Shown here one piece after another: positions 1-8,363 of a stretch of DNA of 64,000 nt (positions are counted from its first letter, which is position 1; each line of letters begins with the position of its first letter). Origin of the DNA: Candidatus Binatus soli (GTDB lineage Bacteria > Desulfobacterota > Binatia > Binatales > Binataceae); NCBI GenBank assembly GCA_002479255.1, contig DLMJ01000044.1, forward strand, positions 18,386-82,385, read 5' to 3'. The position numbers and the translations under genes are program-made. The notes under the pieces are model-generated. The model had not been told where the DNA came from. It worked only from the letters and a program-made list of their open reading frames with translations, and ran no database searches.

Positions 1-813
1 CCGGCGTTGCGCGACCTTATCGAATGGCAGATTCAGAGCGGAATCGACGGGCTGGTCCCGTGCGGCTCGACCGGGGAATCCGCCACGCTCACGCACGCCG
101 AGCATAACAACGTAATCAAGCTCACGATCGAGCAGGCGCGAAAGCGCGTCCCGGTAATTGCGGGCACCGGCTCGAACTCGACTGCGGAAGCTATTCGGCT
201 GACCGCGGCTGCGCGCGAAATGGGTGCGGACGGCGCGCTGTTGCTATCGCCCTATTACAACAAGCCCACCCAGGACGGCATCTTCAGGCACTACAAGATG
301 ATCGCGGCGAGCGTGGATATCCCGCTGTTCGTGTACAACATTCCCGGTCGCACGGCCTCGAACATCGCGCCCGAGACCTTTGCCCGACTCAGCGAAATCA
401 AGAACATCGTTGGCGTCAAGGAGGCGTCGGGCTCGATGGATCAGTCGTCGGATATCCTCAAGATGTGCGGCGACCGGCTCGCGATCTTTTCCGGCGACGA
501 CGGCTTGACGCTGCCGCTGATCGCGCTTGGCGCCAAGGGCGTGATCTCGACGTGCGGCAACGTGGTTCCGCGCGAGATGCGCGATCTTGCGGCAGCCGCG
601 CTCGGGGGTGATTTCGTGAAGGCGCGCGAGATCCATTACCGATTGATCCCGCTGATACGTGCGCTGTTCGTCGAAACGAATCCGATTCCCGTCAAGCAGG
701 CGCTCGCGTTCATGGGCAAGTGCGCCAACGAGTTGCGGATGCCGTTGGTAACGATGACAGCAGGCCCCGCGGAGAAGTTGCGCATCGCGATGAAGGAACT
801 CCGCCTCGTCTGA
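1..813 (+). CDS. dapA: 4-hydroxy-tetrahydrodipicolinate synthase, 5' end outside the window
   Basis: Condenses pyruvate with aspartate semialdehyde in the lysine and meso-diaminopimelate pathway (cytoplasm). The reading frame is open from base 1, so the TTG at 7 is unlikely to be the true start; about 25 N-terminal residues should lie upstream, since the family is near 290 residues and 268 are visible. Visible hallmarks are GSTGE near the start (the GTTGE substrate loop), YYNKPTQ, VYNIPGRT with the catalytic Tyr and the substrate Arg, GVKEASGS with the Schiff-base Lys, and SGDDGLTL. The related aldolases (N-acetylneuraminate lyase, KDG aldolase) share the fold, but the GSTGE/YNIPGRT/KEASG set fits DapA best. 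The next gene starts 114 bases downstream and is functionally unrelated. Confidence 0.95.
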   Translation, partial: PALRDLIEWQIQSGIDGLVPCGSTGESATLTHAEHNNVIKLTIEQARKRVPVIAGTGSNSTAEAIRLTAAAREMGADGALLLSPYYNKPTQDGIFRHYKMIAASVDIPLFVYNIPGRTASNIAPETFARLSEIKNIVGVKEASGSMDQSSDILKMCGDRLAIFSGDDGLTLPLIALGAKGVISTCGNVVPREMRDLAAAALGGDFVKAREIHYRLIPLIRALFVETNPIPVKQALAFMGKCANELRMPLVTMTAGPAEKLRIAMKELRLV

Positions 814-927
814 TCGCTCATTGGTCGCGGGAGGTTCGTTTCTGTTCGTATTGCCGCAGTTCGTGGCACGGAGAGTCAGGAACCAGACGCCGGGTGCGAA
901 CGCGAATTTCTGGCTGGGGAGAACCCG

Positions 928-1686
928 ATGACTTTTGTATGGCTGGCATTTTTTGACGCTTTGTTGGCTATCGCGCTGATCGCGGCAGGAATTGTCGGCG
1001 CGCACTTCTACCTGATAGAGCCGGTCGTAGGTTTCGGGCTGTTCGGTCTCGGGGTTTTTCTTAGCGTCCTGGGTTTGCTAGTCGGTCTCCTCGCAATTTT
1101 CCTGACGCGGAAGCCTCAACTGGCAGCCGGGCGCAATCGGGCCTTGTTGGCCACAGTGGTATGCGCGCTGATCGCGCTGCCGATGATCGTTACAATCCTA
1201 CTCAGTCTGAAGTACCCGCCCATCAACGACATCACGACAGATTTCGACAATCCGCCCGAGTTCGTCTTCGCCCAAAGGCTGCAGCATGAAGCGAGGCGCG
1301 ACATGAAATACGACAAGGCGAAGTACGCGGATAGGCAGCAGGCGGGTTACGGGCCGATCGGTCCGATCAAGGAGCGCCTCGAACCGTCGGCGGAATTCGA
1401 GCGCGTAACAGAGGTCGCCCACGCCGCGCCTGCGTGGAAGATTACCTATTCCGATCCGGCCAGGAATACGCTCGAGGTCGTCGCGACTTCGCGGCTGTTC
1501 CATTTCCAGGATGATGTCGTGATCCAGATTCGGCCGACTCCCGACGGCGTAAGCCTGATCGAGATGCGCTCGAAATCGCGCGACGGGATCGGCGATTTCG
1601 GCGTCAACGCCCGGCGTATCCGGCGTTTCTTTGATCGCGTCGCACTCGCCCGCGGCAAGGTCAACCCTCAAGAGGAACTGCCGTAA
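928..1686 (+). CDS. DUF1499 domain membrane protein
   Basis: Protein of 252 residues. The N-terminal third holds three hydrophobic segments (about residues 4-28, 33-60 and 70-92) and the rest is a soluble domain resembling DUF1499: a PPINDITTD-like entry, then a beta-rich stretch containing LEVVATSRLFHF and DDVVIQIRP, and a DFGVNARRIRRFF end. DUF1499 proteins are usually annotated as uncharacterised, sometimes near photosynthesis or envelope genes. The start ATG is preceded by GGGGAG at 916-921. It stands alone between dapA and a convergent LLM oxidoreductase. The function is unknown and I do not assign one. Confidence 0.75.
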   Translation: MTFVWLAFFDALLAIALIAAGIVGAHFYLIEPVVGFGLFGLGVFLSVLGLLVGLLAIFLTRKPQLAAGRNRALLATVVCALIALPMIVTILLSLKYPPINDITTDFDNPPEFVFAQRLQHEARRDMKYDKAKYADRQQAGYGPIGPIKERLEPSAEFERVTEVAHAAPAWKITYSDPARNTLEVVATSRLFHFQDDVVIQIRPTPDGVSLIEMRSKSRDGIGDFGVNARRIRRFFDRVALARGKVNPQEELP

Positions 1687-1705
1687 GGGCGCGAACGAAT
1701 CTGCG

Positions 1706-2644
1706 CTATTGCTTGAGCGCGCGAATCGTCCGCATCACGGCGGCGTTGCGATCTTCATTGACCGGATTCGTGAACACGATCGCAGTGCCGATTCCCTGCG
1801 CGCATAGCTCCTGCAGTCGCTCGCGAACGCGCGCTTCCGAGCCGACCAGCAGGGTCGCATCGATCAGTTCGTTGCTGACCGCCTTGACGGCCGCGTCGCC
1901 GTCCCGCCCCGCAGCGCGAATAGCTGCGATTTCCCGCTCGAATCCAGAATGCGCCATCATGTTGCCGTAGAACCTGAGCGCGCCGTAGCGTGACAGGAGC
2001 TTGCGCGCGGGACGACGCGCGGCTTCGAGATCGTCCGAAATGAACGCGGTGGCGAATAGCGCAGCCTCGATCTGTTTGGGATCGCGGCCGCCGATCCGTG
2101 CGCCCTCGGCCAACTCGCCGAGCGCTTCCTTGACCCGCGCCGGCGGAAAGAAGTTGAAAATGACGCCGTCTCCGATTTCGCCGGCCAGCTTCACCATCGG
2201 GCGCGATACCCCCGCCAGATAAAGTGGCAGCTTCGCGCTGACGCGCGGCCCGGTCTTGCCCCCGTCGAGCGCGGCGCGAACAGTCTTCACCGTTTCGCGC
2301 ATCCTGATCAGCGGTATTCCCATTTCGATTCCCAGCGCGGAATTGCTCTCGCGATGGCCCGTGCCGAGACCGAGGATAAATCGTCCGCCGGTGAATTCCT
2401 GGACCGCGGCGGCTTCATTGGCGAGCAGATTCGGATGGCGCAGATAGATGTTCGTGATCGCAGTGCCGAGTTTGATTCGCTTGGTGTGAAGTCCGAGCGC
2501 GAGCGAGCACGCAATCGAGTCGTTGTTCGCCTCGGTCATGAAGACGCCCGAAAAGCCCGCGTCCTCCGCCGCCCGCGACCATTCGATCAGGCGAGCCGGC
2601 GGGCTGTCGGGAAGTATTGTGCAAGCAAGTGCAGTTTTGGCCAT
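1706..2644 (-). CDS. LLM class flavin/F420-dependent oxidoreductase
   Basis: A bacterial-luciferase-fold (TIM barrel) oxidoreductase of 312 residues. Visible family features are the N-terminal SRAAEDAGFSGVFMTE segment, the LGTAITN strand, the RHPNLLANEAAAVQEFTGGRF region and the GLGTGHRES loop that typify F420-dependent LLM enzymes such as methylene-H4MPT-reductase-like proteins. The C-terminal helix carries an LCAQGIGTAIVFTNPV motif. The ATG at 2644 is preceded by AAGGAAAA on the coding strand. The substrate cannot be told from sequence; F420 rather than FMN is inferred from family resemblance. The gene is convergent with the DUF1499 gene and has no obvious operon partner. Confidence 0.85.
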   Translation of the reverse strand: MAKTALACTILPDSPPARLIEWSRAAEDAGFSGVFMTEANNDSIACSLALGLHTKRIKLGTAITNIYLRHPNLLANEAAAVQEFTGGRFILGLGTGHRESNSALGIEMGIPLIRMRETVKTVRAALDGGKTGPRVSAKLPLYLAGVSRPMVKLAGEIGDGVIFNFFPPARVKEALGELAEGARIGGRDPKQIEAALFATAFISDDLEAARRPARKLLSRYGALRFYGNMMAHSGFEREIAAIRAAGRDGDAAVKAVSNELIDATLLVGSEARVRERLQELCAQGIGTAIVFTNPVNEDRNAAVMRTIRALKQ

Positions 2645-2856
2645 GATGAATTTTCCTTGACTTGAAGCGACACTTTCATCAAGCAGCAGTTTCCGTCAAG
2701 CCGTGTGCCCGCCGGAACCGGAGCGTTGTGCCGCCGAGCCCAAGAGTTAGTTGCGTTCGCTGGACTTATTGGGCTGCGGCATCGTACAGGTAATGCGGAT
2801 TGCCAACGATGGGGCCGCTTTTCCCGGGTCACATCTCAACCTGGAGGACGAATGCG

Positions 2857-3273
2857 ATGAAACGAATTGCTGTGGCATTGATCGCGACAAGTATGCTGAT
2901 GACCGCGGTGAGTGTGGGACTCGCAAAAGATCTTTCTTCGGCCGGGATCGAAGAGGCGTTCATTGATGGGGTCGGGACCTGCGGTCCGTCGAGCAACGTC
3001 GCGGGCTCGCTCGGCAAGAGTGACGATGCGCAGGTGAAGATTGCGCTTCGCAACGCGTTGATTACTGAAGCCGCTGACGACGCCGCCGCGGTCGCGGGCT
3101 CCAACAAGGCGCACAGCGACTGCATCAGGAAGGAACTCACGTCGCGCGGATTGTCTGACAACGATATGGCCGCGCTGCCCTATTGCGTTAAGCACGACTG
3201 GCCGGATCCGTTCACCAGCCTCGGCGTGTGCGTGAAGAGTCACAGCCGCCTCGAGGGCGCGCTGAAGAAGTAG
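2857..3273 (+). CDS. Small secreted protein, function unknown
   Basis: Encodes 138 residues. I chose the ATG at 2857 because it is preceded by CTGGAGGA (GGAGG at 2843-2847) and gives a clean signal peptide: a charged MKR start, a hydrophobic stretch and a GLAKD cleavage area near residue 25. A longer in-frame extension from 2800 would bury this signal. The mature part is hydrophilic with four Cys, which may pair in the periplasm, and contains SDCIRKELTSRGLSDNDMAALPYC. I do not recognise the family. The gene is monocistronic, with a hairpin at 3308-3340 downstream. Confidence 0.7.
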   Translation: MKRIAVALIATSMLMTAVSVGLAKDLSSAGIEEAFIDGVGTCGPSSNVAGSLGKSDDAQVKIALRNALITEAADDAAAVAGSNKAHSDCIRKELTSRGLSDNDMAALPYCVKHDWPDPFTSLGVCVKSHSRLEGALKK

Positions 3274-3307
3274 TCGCGCACATACGCTTGCTGAATGACG
3301 ATTCGAA

Positions 3308-3340
3308 CATCGGCGCGTTCCATCGCGGAGCGCGCCGATG
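3308..3340. terminator. GC-rich hairpin downstream of the small secreted protein
   Basis: A perfect 10-bp inverted repeat (CATCGGCGCG at 3308-3317 and CGCGCCGATG at 3331-3340) with a 13-base loop lies 35 bases after the stop codon. No T-run follows, so it would be a weak intrinsic terminator or a 3'-end stabiliser. Confidence 0.45.
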
Positions 3341-3465
3341 CCGTCTTCCGTTCCTTCCCCGGCTTTCTTTCACCAATTGCTCGAGATGCTGAAACCCCAG
3401 CAGCCTGGACCGAGCCTTGGGTGGCGATGCGCCTCCAGCTATGATCGGCTTCTCCGGATGGAGCC

Positions 3466-4086
3466 ATGATCGCAATCGTCGATTACAAAGCCGGCAACCT
3501 CACCAGCGTTCAGCGCGCGCTCGAATTCCTCGGCCATCAATCCGAGATAACCGATCGCGCCGAGCGCATCGTCGCCGCCGATCGCGTAATCCTGCCGGGC
3601 GTCGGAGCCGCCGGCGCCACGATGGAAAATCTGCGCACGCTCGGACTCGTCGAAGTTCTCCGCAACGGCGTAGCCCGCGCCGGCAAACCATTCCTGGGCA
3701 TCTGCATCGGCATCCAGGTGCTGCTCGATCGCAGCGAAGAGGACGATGCCGATTGCCTCGGCATTATCGCCGGTCGCGTGGTGCGCTATCCGCGCTCGAT
3801 TGACGGCCGTACCCTCAAGGTCCCGCAAATCGGATGGAACCGCGTGCGCCAGACGCGGCCTCATCGAGTCTTTGCCGGCGTGCCCGACAACACCCACTTC
3901 TATTTCGTCAATTCGTATTATCCGATTCCCGACGACCCCTCGATGGCGATTGCCGCTTCCGACTACGGCATTCCGTTCACCGCGGCCGTCGCGTGCGGCA
4001 ACGTGCTCGCGACTCAATTCCATCTCGAAAAGAGCGGTGCGGCCGGCCTCAAACTGCTCGACAACTTCTGCCGGCTGAGTTGCTGA
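3466..4086 (+). CDS. hisH: Imidazole glycerol phosphate synthase, glutaminase subunit
   Basis: The glutamine amidotransferase half of IGP synthase, which feeds ammonia to HisF in histidine biosynthesis. It has 206 residues, normal for the family. The class I triad is visible: the nucleophile Cys in [10 protein letters not shown] (about residue 84) and His/Glu in ATQFHLEKS near the C-terminus. The N-terminal [18 protein letters not shown] and the oxyanion-side PGVGAAG motif are standard. It is followed after only 2 bases by hisF, so the two subunits are co-translated. No other his gene is in the window, so this is a split his locus. Confidence 0.95.
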   Translation: MIAIVDYKAGNLTSVQRALEFLGHQSEITDRAERIVAADRVILPGVGAAGATMENLRTLGLVEVLRNGVARAGKPFLGICIGIQVLLDRSEEDDADCLGIIAGRVVRYPRSIDGRTLKVPQIGWNRVRQTRPHRVFAGVPDNTHFYFVNSYYPIPDDPSMAIAASDYGIPFTAAVACGNVLATQFHLEKSGAAGLKLLDNFCRLSC

Positions 4087-4088
4087 CG

Positions 4089-4889
4089 ATGCTCGCGAAA
4101 CGAATCATCCCATGCCTCGATGTCCGTGAAGGGAAGGTCACCAAGGGCGTGCGCTTCCTTAAGAACGTCGATGTGGGCGATCCGGTCGCGATGGCGCGCT
4201 ACTATTACAATGAGGGCGCCGACGAGATCGTCTTCTACGACATCACCGCATCCAACGAGCGCCGCGGCATCATGCTCGACGTGGTGCGCGCGGTCGCGCG
4301 CGAAATTTTCATTCCCTTCAGCGTTGGCGGCGGGCTTCGCACCCTCGAAGACATGCGCGCCGTCCTGCTCGCGGGCGCCGAGAAAGTCTCGATCGACTCC
4401 GGCGCGGTTCGCAATCCCGCGCTTATCTCCCAGGGCGCGCGCGCGTTCGGCAGCCAATGCGTAGTGCTCTCGATGCAAGTGAAAAAAACCGGCGCACGTC
4501 CTGACGTGCCGACCGGTTACGAAGTCGTGATCGACGGCGGACGTCAGCCCACCGGCCGCGACGCGCTGGCATGGTCGCGCGAGGGCGAGCGGCTTGGCGC
4601 CGGTGAGCTGTGCATCAACTCGATCGATCGCGACGGCACCAAGCTCGGTTACGATCTCGAGATCACGCGCCGCATCAGCGAAGCCGTTTCGATCCCCGTG
4701 ATCGCGTCCGGCGGCGCCGGCGAACCGGCCCATCTGCGCGACGCGTTCACCATCGGCCTCGCCGACGCCGCTATCGTCGCATCCATCGTTCATTATGGAG
4801 AGCATCCGATACCCGCGCTGAAGTCATATCTCAAACGCAACGGCGTCGAGATTCGCGACGCCGTCACGGTCGACCTGGCCCCACGATGA
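4089..4889 (+). CDS. hisF: Imidazole glycerol phosphate synthase, cyclase subunit
   Basis: The (beta/alpha)8 cyclase that makes imidazole glycerol phosphate and AICAR from PRFAR and HisH-derived ammonia. Length is 266 residues from the ATG at 4089, 2 bases after hisH. The catalytic Asp of PCLDV (Asp11 equivalent), the [11 protein letters not shown] phosphate loop, SIDRDGT and VIASGGAG are all present. Odd point: the strand that normally reads VAIDAK, holding the second catalytic Asp (Asp130 in Thermotoga HisF), reads VLSMQVK here, so the Asp position appears to be Gln. The stop overlaps the ribH start by ATGA (4886-4889), implying translational coupling to riboflavin synthesis. Confidence 0.93.
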   Translation: MLAKRIIPCLDVREGKVTKGVRFLKNVDVGDPVAMARYYYNEGADEIVFYDITASNERRGIMLDVVRAVAREIFIPFSVGGGLRTLEDMRAVLLAGAEKVSIDSGAVRNPALISQGARAFGSQCVVLSMQVKKTGARPDVPTGYEVVIDGGRQPTGRDALAWSREGERLGAGELCINSIDRDGTKLGYDLEITRRISEAVSIPVIASGGAGEPAHLRDAFTIGLADAAIVASIVHYGEHPIPALKSYLKRNGVEIRDAVTVDLAPR

Positions 4890-5299
4890 AAATCGCGTTC
4901 GTAGTTTCGGAGTTCAACTCCGAGGTGACCATGCCGATGGAGGAGCGGGCGCGCCGCCACGCCGAGTCGCTCGGGGTCGAGGTCGCGCGCGTGGTCCGCG
5001 TTCCCGGCGTGTACGACATGGGGCCGGTCGTAAAAGCTCTCCTCAAACGCCGAGAAATCGCCGGCGTGGTGATGATCGGCGCGGTGATCAAGGGTGAGAC
5101 CAATCACGACGAGCTGATCTCGCATGCGATCGCCGACGCCGGCATCCGGCTCTCGATCGAGTTTGACAAGCCGGTCGGTCTCGCCATCACCGGCCCCGGC
5201 ATGACTGACGATCAGGCCGTCGCGCGAATCGACAACGCCAAAAACGGCGTCGAGGCTGTGGTCCGCGTCGCTCGCGCGCTCAAGGAAATTCGCGGTTAG
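4886..5299 (+). CDS. ribH: 6,7-dimethyl-8-ribityllumazine synthase, archaeal-like form
   Basis: Condenses 5-amino-6-ribitylaminouracil with dihydroxybutanone phosphate, the penultimate riboflavin step. It has 137 residues, shorter than the usual 150-160 of bacterial enzymes. Visible are the FVVSEFN start (aromatic stacking residue), [12 protein letters not shown], and [12 protein letters not shown] with the catalytic His. The C-terminal half reads [23 protein letters not shown], close in pattern to archaeal lumazine synthases (ISGPGMT with Gln-Ala downstream) and unlike the LTTDTIEQAIERAG segment of most bacterial RibH. It starts inside the hisF stop codon (ATGA). An archaeal-type origin is inferred from pattern memory, not from a tree. 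Confidence 0.85.
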   Translation: MKIAFVVSEFNSEVTMPMEERARRHAESLGVEVARVVRVPGVYDMGPVVKALLKRREIAGVVMIGAVIKGETNHDELISHAIADAGIRLSIEFDKPVGLAITGPGMTDDQAVARIDNAKNGVEAVVRVARALKEIRG

Positions 5300-5392
5300 C
5301 TCCCGATCGCTCCACAGGTGTTGAGAAACCGATCCGCTCCTCGTTGAGAGCGTGCCCCCGACTCCCTATACTCTTCGACGTTGGGATTGAAG

Positions 5393-6214
5393 ATGGTAGA
5401 GGCGGGCGGCGGGGACAAAACTTTTTCCACGCGCACGGCTGCGAGAATTCTCGCGGTCACTCCCGAGCGTATTCGCTACTGGGTCAAGCACAATCTTGTG
5501 CGCCCGCTGAATTCAGGCGGCCGCAAGTATCGTTTCGCGTTCAACGATCTGCTCGAGATGCGCATGGCCAAGGAACTGCTCGGCAGCCGCCAGCATATCG
5601 ATCCGATCCAGCGATGTATCGAGCGGGTGCGCGCGCTCGTCGATCCGGAGCGCTCAGTCACGTCGCTGAAACTCGTCAATGACGAAGGCCGCATTGTAGT
5701 GCGCGACGGTCCCTCGCTGATCGAGGCTGAGACGGGACAGTTGTTGCTCGACTTCGACCGCAGCTATCAGCCCGGCAAGGTCGAGGACGGTTTCGGCCCC
5801 GCCCGCGTGCGCGAGCGCTTCGAGGAGGCGCGCCGGGTCGCCGACGAGGATCCGCTCCGCGCGCTCACCATCTACAGCGAGCTCGTCGGCCGCGAGCCCG
5901 GCAACTTCGAGGCGCATCTGCGCCTGGCCACGATGCTCGAACGCGAGGGCGACCTCGGCGGCGCGCTCCGCCATCTGCTCGGCGCGGCCGCGATCGTTCC
6001 CGCCAGCGCCGACGTCCACCTGAAGCTCGGCCTGCTCTACCGCAAGAAGGACGAGCATCAGAATGCGCTGCGAAGTTTTTTGCGCACGCTGGAATGCGAT
6101 CCCGCCAACGTCGAGGCCCATCGCAACGCCGCCGAGGTGTACGAAACGATGGGCCGCAAACGCGACTCGCAGCGCCATCTGAGCGCCATCCATCGTTTGA
6201 TCAAAGGCGACTGA
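5393..6214 (+). CDS. MerR-type HTH protein with C-terminal TPR repeats
   Basis: A fusion of a MerR-like winged-helix domain (about residues 10-65, with TRTAARILAVTPERIRYWV and the arginine-bearing GGRKYRF wing) to a tail of tetratricopeptide repeats (about residues 145-265; units such as FEAHLRLATMLEREGDLGGA, DVHLKLGLLYRKKDEHQNA and VEAHRNAAEVYETMGRK). The middle part, with IVVRDGPSLIEAETGQLLLDF, has no family I recognise. The DNA-binding half should be dimeric; the TPR half probably docks a partner protein instead of a small effector. In-frame starts exist at TTG 5381 and ATG 5393; I prefer the ATG. It begins 93 bases after ribH and could be in the same transcript. Confidence 0.8.
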   Translation: MVEAGGGDKTFSTRTAARILAVTPERIRYWVKHNLVRPLNSGGRKYRFAFNDLLEMRMAKELLGSRQHIDPIQRCIERVRALVDPERSVTSLKLVNDEGRIVVRDGPSLIEAETGQLLLDFDRSYQPGKVEDGFGPARVRERFEEARRVADEDPLRALTIYSELVGREPGNFEAHLRLATMLEREGDLGGALRHLLGAAAIVPASADVHLKLGLLYRKKDEHQNALRSFLRTLECDPANVEAHRNAAEVYETMGRKRDSQRHLSAIHRLIKGD

Positions 6215-6282
6215 TCGCCCCAACCGCCGGCGCTCGCGCCGCGTGTTGAATCAGCGCAACTCGCGGCGATAAGCTCGCTCCT

Positions 6283-6621
6283 ATGCCGCGCGATTCGCTC
6301 AAACCGATCGACATCCTGCGCCACGAACTGAAAGCGTTGCGCTTCATTCTCGACAACTATCACTCAGGCAAACTCGGCGCCGGCGGCCTTCCGCCGCGCG
6401 AGGATTTCCAATCCGCGCAAGGCCGCATGCTCTACGATTCGATCGTCGAATCTCCCGACCGCCAGGCCGCCGAGCGCGCGATTGCAAAGCTCGAACTCGA
6501 CGACGTTGACATCGATTCGTTCCTGCACCTGAGCGGCGAGCACTACTACACCTATCCGGCGCTGGTCCGTCAGCGCGCGGCGGCTATTCGCACGGGCAAG
6601 CTCACGGTCGAAGGCGCGTGA
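6283..6621 (+). CDS. Small helical protein, hypothetical
   Basis: Encodes 112 residues, predicted mostly helical and soluble. The C-terminal part, DIDSFLHLSGEHYYTYPALVRQR, faintly recalls the helical module shared by the DnaB N-terminal and DnaG C-terminal domains, but the match is too weak to assign. Its stop overlaps the next gene by GTGA (6618-6621), a strong sign that both are real and co-translated. It lies 68 bases after the MerR-TPR gene on the same strand. Confidence 0.6.
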   Translation: MPRDSLKPIDILRHELKALRFILDNYHSGKLGAGGLPPREDFQSAQGRMLYDSIVESPDRQAAERAIAKLELDDVDIDSFLHLSGEHYYTYPALVRQRAAAIRTGKLTVEGA

Positions 6622-6968
6622 GTTCTTCGATCCCCAAAGAGCTCCATCTGCTCCTCGATTCTGCGGGCGCGCTGATCGTATTTCAGGAAAAAGGCGCGCC
6701 GTGGGCCGGCGTGCTCGCGTTCTCCAGCGAGGATCAAGCTCGCGAATTCTGCCGCATCAGCAATCTCGACGCTGCCGAAGTCGCTGCGATTTCGGCCGGC
6801 GATCCCCAGGCCGTCGCCGGTCTGATCACCTCGATCAAGCGGTGCGCCATCCGCAACCTCCTGCTCGATCTCGACTACAAGACCGGCGCCTGCACGCAAA
6901 TCGACTTCGTGGGCGACTCTTTCGGCGACCCGATTGCCCGCCGACTGACGCCACGAGGCAAGCACTGA
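6618..6968 (+). CDS. Hypothetical protein coupled to the preceding gene
   Basis: Encodes 116 residues starting at GTG 6618, inside the stop of the upstream gene (GTGA). The sequence looks like a small alpha/beta protein: GALIVFQEKGAPWAGVLAFSS, then SSEDQAREFC, then RNLLLDLDYKTGACTQIDFVG. The alternation of beta strands and helices resembles SseB-like small domains, but I cannot name a family with confidence. No signal peptide or membrane segment is seen. The overlap suggests it acts with the 112-residue partner. Confidence 0.6.
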   Translation: MSSSIPKELHLLLDSAGALIVFQEKGAPWAGVLAFSSEDQAREFCRISNLDAAEVAAISAGDPQAVAGLITSIKRCAIRNLLLDLDYKTGACTQIDFVGDSFGDPIARRLTPRGKH

Positions 6969-7062
6969 CTACGCAGCGCAATTTATCTGCGGTCCGCTCA
7001 CTGAAAAACGGCGCCGCGACGCCGCGCCAATTCACTCCGCCCCTTCATCGCTAAATCTTTCG

Positions 7063-7232
7063 ATGCCACCCACTCGCGATCACGATCGCGCCCGTCGCGA
7101 CGTCGCGATCGGCGGCGCCCGCGTGATGCTGAATTGGAAGAATTGGAAACCCGCGGCCCCGCGCATATCGACTCGATCCGCGAGCAACTGAAACGCCACG
7201 GCTGCGACTTTACGGTCCCCGCGCTCGGCTGA
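7063..7232 (+). pseudogene. Possible frameshifted small gene
   Basis: An ATG at 7063 opens a short basic peptide that ends at about 7190, but around 7135-7145 the +1 frame continues as LEELETRGPAHIDSIREQLKRHG to a TGA at 7230. The second half looks like a genuine amphipathic helix and the two halves share the duplicated AATTGG/GAATTGG bases at 7140-7147. This may be a small gene broken by a local duplication, or chance. It runs up to the 3' end of the convergent ferredoxin gene. Confidence 0.25.
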
Positions 7233-7236
7233 AGAA

Positions 7237-8154
7237 CTACGTGAACATCGCGGCGATGCCTTTCGGCCGCACCGTCTTGCCCGCTGGTTTCATCGAATGC
7301 GCCAGCGCCTCGAGCTTCTGCTTGAATTCTTCCATCTCGGCCGCCTGCTTCGCTTCGAACGCCGCCGCGTCGCGCGCCGGCTTGCGCTCGAATGCCTCCC
7401 GCTCCGCCCGTCGCCGATTGTAGAAGCCCTCGAAAGTCTCCCTCACCGCCCGGTACATCGCGGTCTTCGGCACAAACGATCCCAGGCATGACGGGCAATG
7501 GAACACCACGCCCTGCGCGAACAGCCGATACGGAATCGTCCACGGCTTGTTGCAATCCTTGCAGATGACGGGCACTTCCCACGTGAGCGGATCGAATTCC
7601 GCGCGCTGTGCTGAAGTTGCCGCCGCCGCTGCTGGCGTCACCGCAGGTTTCGCAGGCTCCACCACGGGCTTGGGCGCAGCCTCCGTTGGCGCTGGCTTGG
7701 GTGCGGACGCCGCTGGCGCGACCGCAGGTTTTCCAGCCTCCTCCGCGGGCTTGGGTGCCGCTGCCGGCGCTGGCGATGGCTTGGGCGCGGCCGCTGCTTC
7801 CGCGCCGGTAGTGGCGACCGCCTGTTTGCGAAAACGCGACGGTGCGTCGTCGGGGAACGTCTCGTCGGGATGCAACTGCCTCGCGCGCGCGAGCAGCACG
7901 GCTTCGCTCTCCACGTTGGCCGGGTCGGGGATGCAGCAATCTACCGGACACACCGTCGCGCACGCTTCATGGTCGTAAAAGCCGACGCATTCGGTGCACT
8001 TCGACGGCACGATGTAATAGATGTCCTGTGCGATCGCGGGACTCGTCGCGCCGTTGAGCTCCCACGGCACTCCGCCCGCGTAAATCGCCGTGTTCGGACA
8101 CTCCGGCTCGCACGCTCCGCAATTGATGCATTCGTTCGTGATCGTCGTCGCCAT
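7237..8154 (-). CDS. Alvin-type 2[4Fe-4S] ferredoxin fused to a zinc ribbon and coiled coil
   Basis: Residues 1-75 form a dicluster ferredoxin with ligands C9, C12, C15, C19 and C53, C56, C65, C69. The eight-residue gap between the second and third Cys of cluster two (CTECVGFYDHEAC) is typical of Alvin-type (YfhL-like) ferredoxins. About residues 110-185 are an Ala/Pro/Lys-rich linker made of near-repeats such as APKPAPTEAAPKPV. A CXXC pair follows (VICKDCNKPW, then FHCPSCLGSF), which should bind zinc, and then an acidic/basic coiled coil. Ordinary ferredoxins of this type are 80-100 residues, so the extra 200 residues are unusual. It probably transfers electrons while tethered to a partner through the C-terminal region; the partner is unknown. 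Confidence 0.85.
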   Translation of the reverse strand: MATTITNECINCGACEPECPNTAIYAGGVPWELNGATSPAIAQDIYYIVPSKCTECVGFYDHEACATVCPVDCCIPDPANVESEAVLLARARQLHPDETFPDDAPSRFRKQAVATTGAEAAAAPKPSPAPAAAPKPAEEAGKPAVAPAASAPKPAPTEAAPKPVVEPAKPAVTPAAAAATSAQRAEFDPLTWEVPVICKDCNKPWTIPYRLFAQGVVFHCPSCLGSFVPKTAMYRAVRETFEGFYNRRRAEREAFERKPARDAAAFEAKQAAEMEEFKQKLEALAHSMKPAGKTVRPKGIAAMFT

Positions 8155-8363
8155 CTTGTGAACCCCGGTCTATCGACAAAGCTGGATTGTGATCAACTTC
8201 AAAAAACTCTAACAACGCTGATTTGAGCGGGCAATCGGCCTCCAGCCGCGACTGCTGCGTGCGATGCGCGCTTTTCGCGGCGACGTGGTTTTGACTATGC
8301 TGAGCGCGCAGCCGGGGTACACCCGGCCCGAAGCGCAATCACGACCGCAGGAGTGTCTTGCAC

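Noticed and set aside
244..1005. Long minus-strand ORF (253 codons) opposite dapA
   Set aside because: High GC antisense frame with no family features; dapA explains the coding signal.
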